31,789 nt of DNA from an uncultured Oscillospiraceae bacterium (GTDB taxonomy: Bacteria; Bacillota; Clostridia; Oscillospirales; Oscillospiraceae). The stretch is taken from NCBI GenBank assembly GCA_934675115.1, contig CAKUPH010000017.1:1-31789 (forward strand). Reading direction: 5' to 3'. Below the pieces are notes generated by a model. The model ran no database searches. It had not been told where the DNA came from and saw nothing but the letters and a program-made list of their open reading frames with translations. The first letter of the stretch is position 1; the number at the start of each line of letters is the position of its first letter. The translations under genes and the position numbers were made by a program. Shown piece after piece: positions 8,879-15,919 of this stretch.

Positions 8879-9838
8879 ATGGCAATGCTGGAAGTCCGTC
8901 ACCTGAAAAAATATTTCAAGACCCCCCGGGGACCGCTCCACGCGGTGGAGGACGTGTCCTTCGACCTTGAGGAGGGCAAGACCCTGGGCGTAGTCGGCGA
9001 GTCCGGCTGCGGCAAGTCCACCCTCGGCCGCGTCATTCTCGGCCTGTCCGACGCTACGGAGGGCGAGGTCCGCTTCCGCGGCGAGGAGACCACCCATCTC
9101 AAGCCCGCCGAGCGCAAGGCCCTGCGGAAAAAGATGCAGATCATCTTTCAGGACCCGTTCTCCTCGCTGGACCCCCGTATGTGCGTCCGCGACCTCATCG
9201 CCGAGCCGCTGGAGATCTTCGGCATGTACCGCACCAAGGACGAGATCTATGACCGCGTGGCCGAGCTGATGGATACCGTCGGCCTTGCCGAGCGGTTCGA
9301 CCTGTCCTATCCCCACGAGCTGGACGGCGGCCGCCGCCAGCGGATCGGCATCGCCCGGGCCCTGGCCGTCAACCCGGAGTTCATCGTCTGCGACGAGCCC
9401 GTCTCCGCCCTTGACGTGTCCATTCAGGCCCAGATCCTGAACCTGCTCCAGCAGCTTCAGCGCACCCACGGCCTGTCCTACCTGTTCATCACCCACAACC
9501 TGTCCGTGGTCAAGCACATTTCCGACGACATCATGGTCATGTATCTGGGCTGTCTGGTGGAGAAGTGCCCCGCCAAGGAGCTGTTCAAGTACCCGCTGCA
9601 CCCCTATACCAAGGGTCTGCTGTCCGCCATCCCCATTCCCTCCATCCATCACCAGAAGGAGCGCATCCTCCTGTCCGGCGAGCTGTCCTCGCCCGTCAAC
9701 CCCAAGCCGGGCTGCCGCTTCGCCGCCCGCTGCCCCTATGCCAAGGAAGAGTGCTTCCAGACCATGCCGCCGCTGGTGGAGCTGATGGAGGGCCACACGG
9801 TGGCCTGCCACTTCGCGAAAGAAATCAACAATATGTGA
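8879..9838 (+). CDS. ABC transporter ATP-binding protein, DppF/OppF type
   Basis: A 319-residue ATPase, partner of the preceding one. Walker A is GESGCGKS (40-47) and Walker B is FIVCDEPVSALD. The C-terminal region again has the cysteine segment (GCRFAARCPYAKEEC). The ABC signature is LDGGRRQ (148-154) instead of the usual LSGGQ: Asp149 replaces the serine that contacts ATP and Arg152 replaces the glutamine. I recall this variant from other clostridial DppF-like proteins, so it is probably a subfamily trait and not damage. The partner's signature is normal (FSGG). The next gene follows after 28 bases. Confidence 0.93.
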   Translation: MAMLEVRHLKKYFKTPRGPLHAVEDVSFDLEEGKTLGVVGESGCGKSTLGRVILGLSDATEGEVRFRGEETTHLKPAERKALRKKMQIIFQDPFSSLDPRMCVRDLIAEPLEIFGMYRTKDEIYDRVAELMDTVGLAERFDLSYPHELDGGRRQRIGIARALAVNPEFIVCDEPVSALDVSIQAQILNLLQQLQRTHGLSYLFITHNLSVVKHISDDIMVMYLGCLVEKCPAKELFKYPLHPYTKGLLSAIPIPSIHHQKERILLSGELSSPVNPKPGCRFAARCPYAKEECFQTMPPLVELMEGHTVACHFAKEINNM

Positions 9839-9866
9839 TCCGATCGGACTCGGGAGGTCTAATTTT

Positions 9867-11807
9867 ATGCACGATATGTTCCCCCATCTGCTTTCCCCGC
9901 TGCGGGTAGGCAACCACATCCTGAAAAACCGGATGATCTGCCCCCCCAGCAAGCCCCACTTCATTCAGGGGCCTGAGAACTACCCCTCCAACATCATCGA
10001 CCATTACGCCCAGCGGGCCCGCAACGGCGCCGCCCTCATCACCTGCGACGGCACCCATCTGGACGGCGACATGGGCCCCCACATGATGGGCTGGGACGGC
10101 ACCAACGCCAACGTCCAGCACTACATGGCCCAGATGGCCGACGCCGTCCACTTCTACGGCTCCCTGGCCAACGGCGTCATCATGGCCTTCGCCCCCCGGG
10201 GCTACGACGTGAGCGAGGGCGTCCCCACCCACTACGTGGTGGGCGACGGCAGCAAGCCCCGCTACGACTGCAAGGAAATGACGCTGGAGATGATCCAGGA
10301 GTTCATCGACACCTGCGTGAAGCTGGCCAAGGTCCAGCAGGAGGCGGGCTTCGACGGCGTCTACATCCACATGGCCTACCGCGGCGTTATTCCCGGCCGG
10401 TTCCTCTCCCCGCTGACCAACAAGCGCACCGACCAGTTCGGCGGCAGCTTTGAAAACCGCATCCGCTTCCCCCTGACCCTGTGTCAGGAGATCAAGAAGG
10501 CCTGCGGCAAGGACTTCCTCATTGAAGCCAGCATCTCCGGCCACGACCCCGACCCCGCGGGCTGGACGCTGGAGGACAGCTGCAATTTCGCCAAGGCCGC
10601 CAAGGGCTGCATCGACATTCTCCAGCTCCGCGCCCCCAACATTGACCCCAACCACCCCACCGGCTTCAGCCTCGACCCCACGCCGTGGCTCTACATGGCC
10701 GAGACGGTGAAGGCCTCCAACCCGGAGATCGTCATCTCCACCGTGGCCGGCTACATGGACCCCGTGGAAAATGAGAAGATCATCGCCGAGGGCAAGGCCG
10801 ACCTCATCTCCATGGCCCGGGCCTTCGTCAGCAACCCGGAGTACGGCAAGCTGGTGTACGAGGGCCGCCCGCAGGACATCGTGCCCTGCATCCGCTGCAA
10901 CAAGTGCCACCGCAGCAGCGACTCCGACCCCTGGATGAGCGTCTGCTCCGTCAACCCCCGCTGGGCCATGGATCACCGCATCGACAAGCTCATCGTCAAG
11001 CCCGAGCGCTCCCGCCGGGTGGGCATCGTGGGCGGCGGCGTGGCCGGTATGGAGGCCGCGCTGGAGTGCGCCAAGCGGGGCCATCAGGTCACGCTGTATG
11101 AAAAGTCCGGCAAGCTGGGCGGCCTGCTCAACCACGCCGACGACGTGGACTTCAAGTGGCCCCTGCGGAACTTCAAGAACTTCATGGTCCGCAAGGTGGG
11201 CGAGAACCCCGCCATCACCGTGAAGCTGAACACCGCCGCCACGGTGGAGCAGCTCAACGCCGACGGCAACGAGGTCGTCATCGCCGCCGTGGGCTCCGAG
11301 CCCATCTCCGTCCCCATCCCCGGTCTGGACGGCCCGCAGGTCATGAACGCCGTGGAGGTCTACGGCCGCGAGGACGAGCTGGCCCACGACGTGGTGGTCA
11401 TCGGCGGCGGCGACATCGGCACCGAGACCGGCCTGCACCTCGCCCGGAAGGGCCACAAGGTCACCGTCATCGAGATGAAGGACAAGCTGGCCCCCGAATC
11501 CTACCGGGTGCACTACTACAGCATGTTCATGGACGCCTGCGACGAGGAGCCCAACTTCTCCAGCCTGCTGGAGTGCAAAGTCACCGGGGTGACGGAGGAC
11601 AGCGTCTCCTACACCGACAAGAACGGCGGGAGCCACACTATCCCCGCCGGGAGCGTGGTGGTGGCCGCCGGTATGCGGGCCAAGCTGGACGAGGCCTATT
11701 CCTTCGCCTCCGCCGGAAAGCAGTTCTTCGTGGTGGGCGACTGCATCAAGGCCGGCAGCGTCCAGAAGTGCATGCGCACCGCCTACGACATCGCCAATTC
11801 CATCTGA
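9867..11807 (+). CDS. FAD/FMN/4Fe-4S NAD(P)H-dependent enoate or dienoyl-CoA reductase-like oxidoreductase (FadH/BaiCD type)
   Basis: A 646-residue three-part enzyme. Residues 1 to about 335 form an old-yellow-enzyme TIM barrel that should hold FMN (conserved FLSPLTNKRTDQFGGSFENR). Next comes a cysteine cluster for a 4Fe-4S centre: C341, C344, C347 and C360. The C-terminal half has two nucleotide-binding folds, VGIVGGGVAGMEAA near 390 and VVVIGGGDIGTETG near 510, for FAD and NAD(P)H. Members reduce activated C=C bonds, e.g. 2,4-dienoyl-CoA or bile-acid enones. GGGAGG lies 11 bases before the ATG and the gene sits 28 bases after the importer ATPase, so it belongs to that operon. The likely job is reduction of the imported compound or a derivative; the substrate is unknown. 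Confidence 0.9.
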   Translation: MHDMFPHLLSPLRVGNHILKNRMICPPSKPHFIQGPENYPSNIIDHYAQRARNGAALITCDGTHLDGDMGPHMMGWDGTNANVQHYMAQMADAVHFYGSLANGVIMAFAPRGYDVSEGVPTHYVVGDGSKPRYDCKEMTLEMIQEFIDTCVKLAKVQQEAGFDGVYIHMAYRGVIPGRFLSPLTNKRTDQFGGSFENRIRFPLTLCQEIKKACGKDFLIEASISGHDPDPAGWTLEDSCNFAKAAKGCIDILQLRAPNIDPNHPTGFSLDPTPWLYMAETVKASNPEIVISTVAGYMDPVENEKIIAEGKADLISMARAFVSNPEYGKLVYEGRPQDIVPCIRCNKCHRSSDSDPWMSVCSVNPRWAMDHRIDKLIVKPERSRRVGIVGGGVAGMEAALECAKRGHQVTLYEKSGKLGGLLNHADDVDFKWPLRNFKNFMVRKVGENPAITVKLNTAATVEQLNADGNEVVIAAVGSEPISVPIPGLDGPQVMNAVEVYGREDELAHDVVVIGGGDIGTETGLHLARKGHKVTVIEMKDKLAPESYRVHYYSMFMDACDEEPNFSSLLECKVTGVTEDSVSYTDKNGGSHTIPAGSVVVAAGMRAKLDEAYSFASAGKQFFVVGDCIKAGSVQKCMRTAYDIANSI

Positions 11808-11812
11808 TCCTC

Positions 11813-11844
11813 CGCTGCGGCGGTCCGTCCCCGCCGCAGCGTTT
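11813..11844 (+). terminator. Probable terminator or 3'-end hairpin of the importer operon
   Basis: An 11-base-pair perfect stem, CGCTGCGGCGG (11813-11823) with CCGCCGCAGCG (11831-11841), begins five bases after the oxidoreductase stop. Only TTT follows, so termination may be weak. Confidence 0.45.
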
Positions 11845-11846
11845 CC

Positions 11847-11942
11847 GGGGACATCCGCGTCTGCGACATCGGCACCATCATCGCCTCCCACTGCGGCCCG
11901 GGCACGCTGGCCGTCTTTTTCCTCGGGGACGAGCGGGCGTAA
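11847..11942 (+). pseudogene. Remnant: C-terminal tail of a DegV-family protein
   Basis: Reading 11847-11942 gives 31 residues and a TAA. The segment contains DIGTIIASH and CGPGTLAVFFLG, the conserved end of DegV fatty-acid-binding proteins. Aligned to the tail of the intact DegV gene in this window (15920-16792), 13 of 28 positions are identical, including IG, the histidine, GPG, FF, G and the final arginine. No start codon or upstream DegV sequence precedes it; the frame upstream is the oxidoreductase frame, closed by its own stop. I read it as what is left after deletion of a degV gene once downstream of the operon. It should not be expressed as a working protein. Confidence 0.75.
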
Positions 11943-11981
11943 CGCCCCGGACAGGCTTTGCCTTTTTTCGACGGGTCAAAG

Positions 11982-12018
11982 CTCCCGCCGGTCTGAAAAG
12001 ACCGGCGGGAGTTTTTTG
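11982..12018 (+). terminator. Intrinsic terminator
   Basis: A 13-base-pair perfect stem (11982-11994 with 11999-12011) with a GAAA tetraloop, followed by six T and a further T-rich run. It lies after the DegV remnant and before the promoter of the XRE operon, so it was probably the terminator of the lost gene and now backs up the importer operon. Confidence 0.9.
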
Positions 12019-12028
12019 TTTCTTGCTG

Positions 12029-12090
12029 TTGACAAATCTGTTTGACAATGATATATTGCATCTTGACAAGGATAGTTGTCAAAATGACAA
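12029..12090 (+). promoter_or_regulatory. Strong promoter of the XRE operon embedded in a TTGACAA operator-like array
   Basis: A consensus -35 TTGACA (12029-12034) and TATATT -10 (12052-12057) are 17 bases apart. TTGACAA occurs at 12029-12035, 12042-12048 and 12063-12069, its reverse complement TTGTCAA at 12076-12082, and TGACAA again at 12085-12090. The full boxes start at offsets of 13, 21 and 13 bases; the first pair is direct and the second inverted around six bases. Boxes cover the -35, the spacer and the start-point region, the layout expected for an autorepressed promoter. The XRE protein encoded 45 bases downstream is the natural candidate. Confidence 0.7.
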
Positions 12091-12135
12091 ACAAACTTTT
12101 TATCCGCTTCGGCGGAGCAGGAAGGGGAGAGGCAC

Positions 12136-12360
12136 ATGCCGCTGCGCAACCGTCTGAAGGAATACCGGGCGGCGCTGGGCGTGAATCAGCAGGAGCTGGG
12201 CCGTCTGGCCGGGGTGTCCCGGCAGACCATCAGCCTCATCGAGCGGGGGGACTATTCCCCGTCGGTGACGCTGGCGCTGACGCTGGCAAGGATCTGCCGC
12301 GTCCGCGTGGAGGATATTTTCATTTTGGAGGAGGGCGATCCAAATGAAGGACCGCAATGA
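12136..12360 (+). CDS. XRE-family helix-turn-helix regulator
   Basis: A 74-residue protein made almost entirely of one Cro/C1-type helix-turn-helix domain (about residues 5-60). The recognition part is visible as QQELGRLAGVSRQTISLIERGDYSPSV. There is no sensing domain. AGGGGAGAGG precedes the ATG. Its 3' end overlaps the start of the DUF3169 membrane protein by 17 bases, a pairing common in Firmicutes, where the small regulator controls the operon it heads. The box array in the promoter is its likely target. Confidence 0.9.
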   Translation: MPLRNRLKEYRAALGVNQQELGRLAGVSRQTISLIERGDYSPSVTLALTLARICRVRVEDIFILEEGDPNEGPQ

Positions 12361-13141
12361 CGAGATCCGGCAGGCCAACCGCAAGGCACTGCCGAAATTT
12401 TTGCTGATGATGGTGTGCTGCGGCGCGGTGGGCGGCGCCATCGGCTTCTGTCTGGCCTTTTTCGGGGCGGAGCAGCTGGCTGGAGCCGTCCGGCTGGCGG
12501 GGATCACCTTCGGCATCCATGCCGCGCCGTGGCTGCTGCTGGCCTGCGCCGTGCTCAACCCCATCATCGCCGCGGCCTTTTACCTGCCGGCAAAAAAGCT
12601 GCTGGCCCGCTGGGGCGGGGAGGACGAGGATGACCTGTCCGCCGCCATCGACCGAAAGATCGGCTTTGCCATGTGGAGCTGCAACCTGTTCCTCATCGCC
12701 GGGCTGGCCCTGTTGTCCATTTCCTTCGCCGGAATGGCCGTGAATCACGACCGGTTCACCGGTTACGGCTTCGTGCTGGCCATCGTCAGCTATTTCGCCG
12801 TGGTCATCGGCAGCATCATGATCCAGCGCCGGACGGTGGACATGGCTCGGCGCATTTCCCCGGAAAAGCAGGGCTCCATCTACGAGATGAAGTTCCGCAA
12901 AAAGTGGCTGGACAGCTGCGATGAGGCGGAAAAGATCCAGATTGGCCAGTGCGCCTACAAGGCGTACACCGCCGCGAACTACGCCTGCGTGGGCCTGTGG
13001 GCAGTGCTCACCATCTCCGGCATGTTTCTGGACACCGGCTTTCTCGCCCCGCTGGCGGTGTGTATTATCTTGGCGGTGATGCAGTCGGTCTACACCCGCG
13101 CCTCCCTGCGGCAGCCCCGCGGCGGCGCGAACCCGCTGTGA
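12344..13141 (+). CDS. DUF3169 family membrane protein
   Basis: A 265-residue protein with six predicted membrane segments, in three pairs: near residues 20-40 and 58-80, 105-128 and 140-162, and 212-230 and 234-252. A charged cytoplasmic stretch (about 165-210) separates the second and third pairs. Length and layout fit DUF3169, a family with no established function. The start ATG lies inside the XRE gene with GGAGGAGGG upstream, so translation is probably coupled. The XRE-plus-membrane-protein arrangement is often linked to envelope stress or peptide resistance, but nothing here proves that. Confidence 0.8.
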   Translation: MKDRNDEIRQANRKALPKFLLMMVCCGAVGGAIGFCLAFFGAEQLAGAVRLAGITFGIHAAPWLLLACAVLNPIIAAAFYLPAKKLLARWGGEDEDDLSAAIDRKIGFAMWSCNLFLIAGLALLSISFAGMAVNHDRFTGYGFVLAIVSYFAVVIGSIMIQRRTVDMARRISPEKQGSIYEMKFRKKWLDSCDEAEKIQIGQCAYKAYTAANYACVGLWAVLTISGMFLDTGFLAPLAVCIILAVMQSVYTRASLRQPRGGANPL

Positions 13142-13157
13142 CGAAAGGACTGGCACT

Positions 13158-13499
13158 ATGGAATATTTCGGCATGTTCGGGCTTATCGCCTTTGTGCTTA
13201 TGATGACCTATTCCGGCTATCCCGGCCGGGTGCGGCGGCTGGAATCCGCCGTGAAAAAACTCAAGCGCATCCAGAAAGGGGAAAATGAAATGTCAAAGCT
13301 CATCAACAGCCTGATCGGGCAGGAGTGCAAGCTGACGCTGTCGGACGAGTTCAGTTCCACCATGACCTGCCGGGTGGAGGAGGCGGACGACGACTGGCTC
13401 CGGGTCCTGTGCACCGACAAGAAGGGCCATACCACCGTCAAGCTCATCCGCATCGAGAACGTCAAGGGCGTGGAGCTGCTGAGCGGGGGCCGGGCATGA
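13158..13499 (+). CDS. Small membrane-anchored protein of unknown function with a beta-rich C-terminal domain
   Basis: A 113-residue protein. Residues 1-20 (MEYFGMFGLIAFVLMMTYSG) look like a membrane anchor, residues 22-44 form a basic amphipathic helix (VRRLESAVKKLKRIQKG), and residues 45-113 alternate hydrophobic and polar residues like a small beta barrel (KLTLSDEF, TMTCRVEEADDDWLRVLC, KLIRIENVKGVELL). AAAGGA precedes the ATG at 13158. A second possible start at 13290 (MSKLINSL), preceded by AAAGGGG, would give a soluble form of the barrel alone. It overlaps the next gene by four bases. I recall similar small proteins in clostridia but no function. Confidence 0.75.
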   Translation: MEYFGMFGLIAFVLMMTYSGYPGRVRRLESAVKKLKRIQKGENEMSKLINSLIGQECKLTLSDEFSSTMTCRVEEADDDWLRVLCTDKKGHTTVKLIRIENVKGVELLSGGRA

Positions 13500-14320
13500 G
13501 TCTGTTCACCTGCCCCATCTGCGCCGCCCCCCTCGTCCGGGAGGGGAATACCTACCGCTGCCCCAGCCGCCACAGCTACGACGTGGCCCGGGAAGGGTAC
13601 GTCCACCTGCTGCCTGCCAACAAAAAGCACTCCGCCAACCCCGGCGACGACAGGGACATGGCCGCCGCCCGCACCCGGTTTCTGGACGGCGGGTGGTACG
13701 CCCCTCTGCGGGACGCCCTGTGCCGTCTGGCGGAGGAGCACACCGGCCCCGCCCCGGCGGTGCTGGACGCGGGCTGCGGGGAAGGATACTATACCGCAGG
13801 TATTTTTGAGCATCTGAAAAACGCAAAGGATTTGGTTTCGCTGGCCGGAGTGGACCTCTCCAAGAGCGCCCTGAAAAAAGCCGCCCGCCGGACGCCGGAG
13901 GGGGAGTTCGCCGTGGCGTCGGTGTACCACCTGCCCGCGGCAGACGGGACGGCGGACCTGCTGGTGGACTGCTTCGCGCCGCTGGCGCTGGAGGAGTACC
14001 GCCGGGTCTTAAAGTCCGGCGGGGTGTTCCTCTACGTGGTCCCCGCCCCCCGGCACCTGCTGGAGCTGAAGGCGGTGCTGTACGACGCGCCTTACGAAAA
14101 CCCGGAGGAGTCGCCGGAGTACGGCGGCTTCACCCGTCTGGGCGTCACCGAGGTGGAGACAAAAATGGACCTTCCTGCCCCGGCGCTGATGGATCTGTTC
14201 CGCATGACGCCCTACGTCTGGAAAACGCCCCGGGAGGGCGTCGCCCGGCTGGAAGCCCTATCGTCCCTGACCGTCACCGCCGCCTTTCATATCCACGCCT
14301 ACCGCCGGACGGACGCCTGA
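13496..14320 (+). CDS. rlmA: 23S rRNA (guanine-N1)-methyltransferase, RlmA type
   Basis: A 274-residue SAM-dependent methyltransferase. The N-terminal zinc finger is complete (C6, C9, C22, H26), as in RlmA, which methylates N1 of a guanine in helix 35 of 23S rRNA (G745 or G748). The SAM loop is VLDAGCGEGYYT (residues 89-100, D91-G95), and EGYVHLLPANKK (33-44) is the conserved segment before it. The start overlaps the stop of the upstream small gene (ATGA), so this is the last gene of the XRE operon. RlmA-type enzymes can affect sensitivity to ribosome-targeting drugs; whether that explains its place here is unknown. The exact target guanine cannot be assigned. Confidence 0.9.
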   Translation: MSLFTCPICAAPLVREGNTYRCPSRHSYDVAREGYVHLLPANKKHSANPGDDRDMAAARTRFLDGGWYAPLRDALCRLAEEHTGPAPAVLDAGCGEGYYTAGIFEHLKNAKDLVSLAGVDLSKSALKKAARRTPEGEFAVASVYHLPAADGTADLLVDCFAPLALEEYRRVLKSGGVFLYVVPAPRHLLELKAVLYDAPYENPEESPEYGGFTRLGVTEVETKMDLPAPALMDLFRMTPYVWKTPREGVARLEALSSLTVTAAFHIHAYRRTDA

Positions 14321-14340
14321 GCGCCCGTCCGGCGCTTTCC
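14303..14340 (+). terminator. Possible weak terminator at the end of the XRE operon
   Basis: A 10-base stem (14303-14312 with 14325-14334) overlaps the last codons of rlmA and is followed by only TTTCC. The poor T-run makes it doubtful. Confidence 0.3.
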
Positions 14341-14397
14341 ATTGGCGGCCAACGGCTTTCCGCTACAAAACGGAGAAGACCCAAAACAAAATATTGT

Positions 14398-14435
14398 TTG
14401 CAATTCCCACCGGCTTCCTATAGAATAGTACTATT
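14398..14435 (+). promoter_or_regulatory. Probable MATE promoter with a palindrome on the -10 region
   Basis: TTGCAA (14398-14403) and TAGAAT (14421-14426) are 17 bases apart. A perfect 12-base palindrome, AATAGTACTATT (14424-14435), starts in the -10 and covers the likely start point, a typical repressor position. No regulator gene is adjacent. It may be chance in an AT-rich stretch, but most of the surrounding DNA is GC-rich. Confidence 0.5.
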
Positions 14436-14480
14436 GTATTCCTGCATTTTCTTCGCATTTTATGGGAGGTCTTTCGTTCT

Positions 14481-15851
14481 ATGGCAAAAAGCAAAAGCAC
14501 CATCAACGACATGACTGAGGGCCCTCTGGTCCGTCAGCTCATTCTCTTCACCCTGCCCATCATGGGCGCAAACCTGCTTCAGGCGCTGTACACACTGGTG
14601 GACCTGTGGACAGTGGGCAACTTTGCCGACTCCGCCGCCATCTCCGCCGTGTCCATCTCCAGCCAGCTGGTCATTCTCATCCACGCCATCGGCATCGGCC
14701 TTGGCAACGGCGGTCAGGTGCTCATCTCCCAGCAGGTAGGCGCGAAGGACTACAAGCGGCTGAGCACCACCATCGGCACGCTGCTCTCCTTCTGTATGCT
14801 GGCGTCCATTATCGCATCCCTCATCGGCGCGGCGGGCGTCAACCTGTGGATGGGCCTGCTCAACACCCCCGCCGAGGCGTGGGACGGCGCGGTCCACTAC
14901 CTGCTCATCTGCACGCTGGGCGCGCCCTTCATGTGCGCCAGCGGCACACTGTGCGCCATCCTCCGGGGCGTGGGCGAGTCCAAGCAGCCCATGTTCGTCC
15001 TGCTGGCCGCCGCGCTGACCAACTGCGTGATGGACATGGTCTTTGTGGCCGGTCTGGGCTGGGGCGCCGAGGGCGCCGCCTGGGCCACCACCATGGCGCA
15101 GGTGGCAGGCGCGGTGTATGCCCTCATCATCGTCTACCGCCGCCGGGAGGCTCTGGGCTTTGATTTCAAGCCCGCCTCCTTCAAGATGGACGGCCCCACC
15201 CTCAAGGCCATCCTCAAGCTGGGCACCCCGCTGGTGGTCATGACCGGCTCCATCACCGCCTCCATGATGGTCATCACCTCCTTCGTCAACACCTACGGCG
15301 TAGCCGCCTCCGCCATCACCGGCATCGGCGCCAAGCTCAACAGCATGGTCAACGTGGTCACCTCCGGCATGCAGACCGGCGTGAGCAGCATGGTGGGCCA
15401 GAACTTCGCCGCCGGCAAAATAGACCGGGTGCGCAAGGCAAACCACGTGGGTCTGGCGGTGTGCATCGTCTTTTTCGTCTTTGTGGGCGCAGTCACCCTG
15501 CTGTTTCCGGAGCAGATCATCGGCATTTTCACCCAGCCGTCGGAGACCGACGTGCTGGCGCTGGCCCGGCCCTATATGCGGACGGCCTTCTGGCTGTATC
15601 TGGCCTTCTGCCTGATGTCCACCCCGCTGGGCCACATCAACGGCGTGGGCTTCACCACCCTGAACCTCATCGCCGCCCTGCTGGACGGCGTGGTGGGCCG
15701 CATCGGCCTGTCCCTCCTGCTGGGGTACGGCCTCGGCTGGGGCGTGGAGGGCTTCTGGTGGGGCAACTCGCTGGCCGCCTTCATCTCCGTCTTTATCGGT
15801 CTGGGCTATTACTTCTTCGGCCACTGGGAAAAGCGCCGGCTGGCGATCTGA
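14481..15851 (+). CDS. MATE family multidrug/sodium antiporter
   Basis: A 456-residue membrane protein with about 12 membrane segments in two similar halves, the normal size for MATE (MatE, PF01554) exporters. The first half opens with GPLVRQLILFTLPIMGANLLQALYTLVDLWTVG, shown here only in part by LVRQLILFTLPIMG, a hallmark of the DinF/NorM group. The second half has KAILKLGTPLVV. These proteins expel cationic drugs or metabolites using Na+ or H+ gradients. GGGAGG lies 11 bases before the ATG. It is a single-gene unit between its own promoter and a strong terminator. Substrate is not predictable. Confidence 0.93.
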   Translation: MAKSKSTINDMTEGPLVRQLILFTLPIMGANLLQALYTLVDLWTVGNFADSAAISAVSISSQLVILIHAIGIGLGNGGQVLISQQVGAKDYKRLSTTIGTLLSFCMLASIIASLIGAAGVNLWMGLLNTPAEAWDGAVHYLLICTLGAPFMCASGTLCAILRGVGESKQPMFVLLAAALTNCVMDMVFVAGLGWGAEGAAWATTMAQVAGAVYALIIVYRRREALGFDFKPASFKMDGPTLKAILKLGTPLVVMTGSITASMMVITSFVNTYGVAASAITGIGAKLNSMVNVVTSGMQTGVSSMVGQNFAAGKIDRVRKANHVGLAVCIVFFVFVGAVTLLFPEQIIGIFTQPSETDVLALARPYMRTAFWLYLAFCLMSTPLGHINGVGFTTLNLIAALLDGVVGRIGLSLLLGYGLGWGVEGFWWGNSLAAFISVFIGLGYYFFGHWEKRRLAI

Positions 15852-15864
15852 CACAAAGTAAAAT

Positions 15865-15902
15865 AAAATCGCGCGGATAGCTGCTATCCGCGCGATTTTT
15901 AT
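15865..15902. terminator. Bidirectional terminator between the MATE and DegV genes
   Basis: A 16-base perfect stem (15865-15880 with 15884-15899) with a 3-base loop, A-rich on the left and T-rich on the right, so it reads as a terminator from both sides. The two genes converge on it. Confidence 0.92.
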
Positions 15903-15919
15903 GCCTGTTTTCAACGTTT

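Noticed and set aside
9825..11891. Long open frame antisense to the reductase gene
   Set aside because: It is the complement of a gene with clear motifs; high GC leaves antisense frames open. The translation is low-complexity Gly/Val/His/Asp-rich and matches no family.
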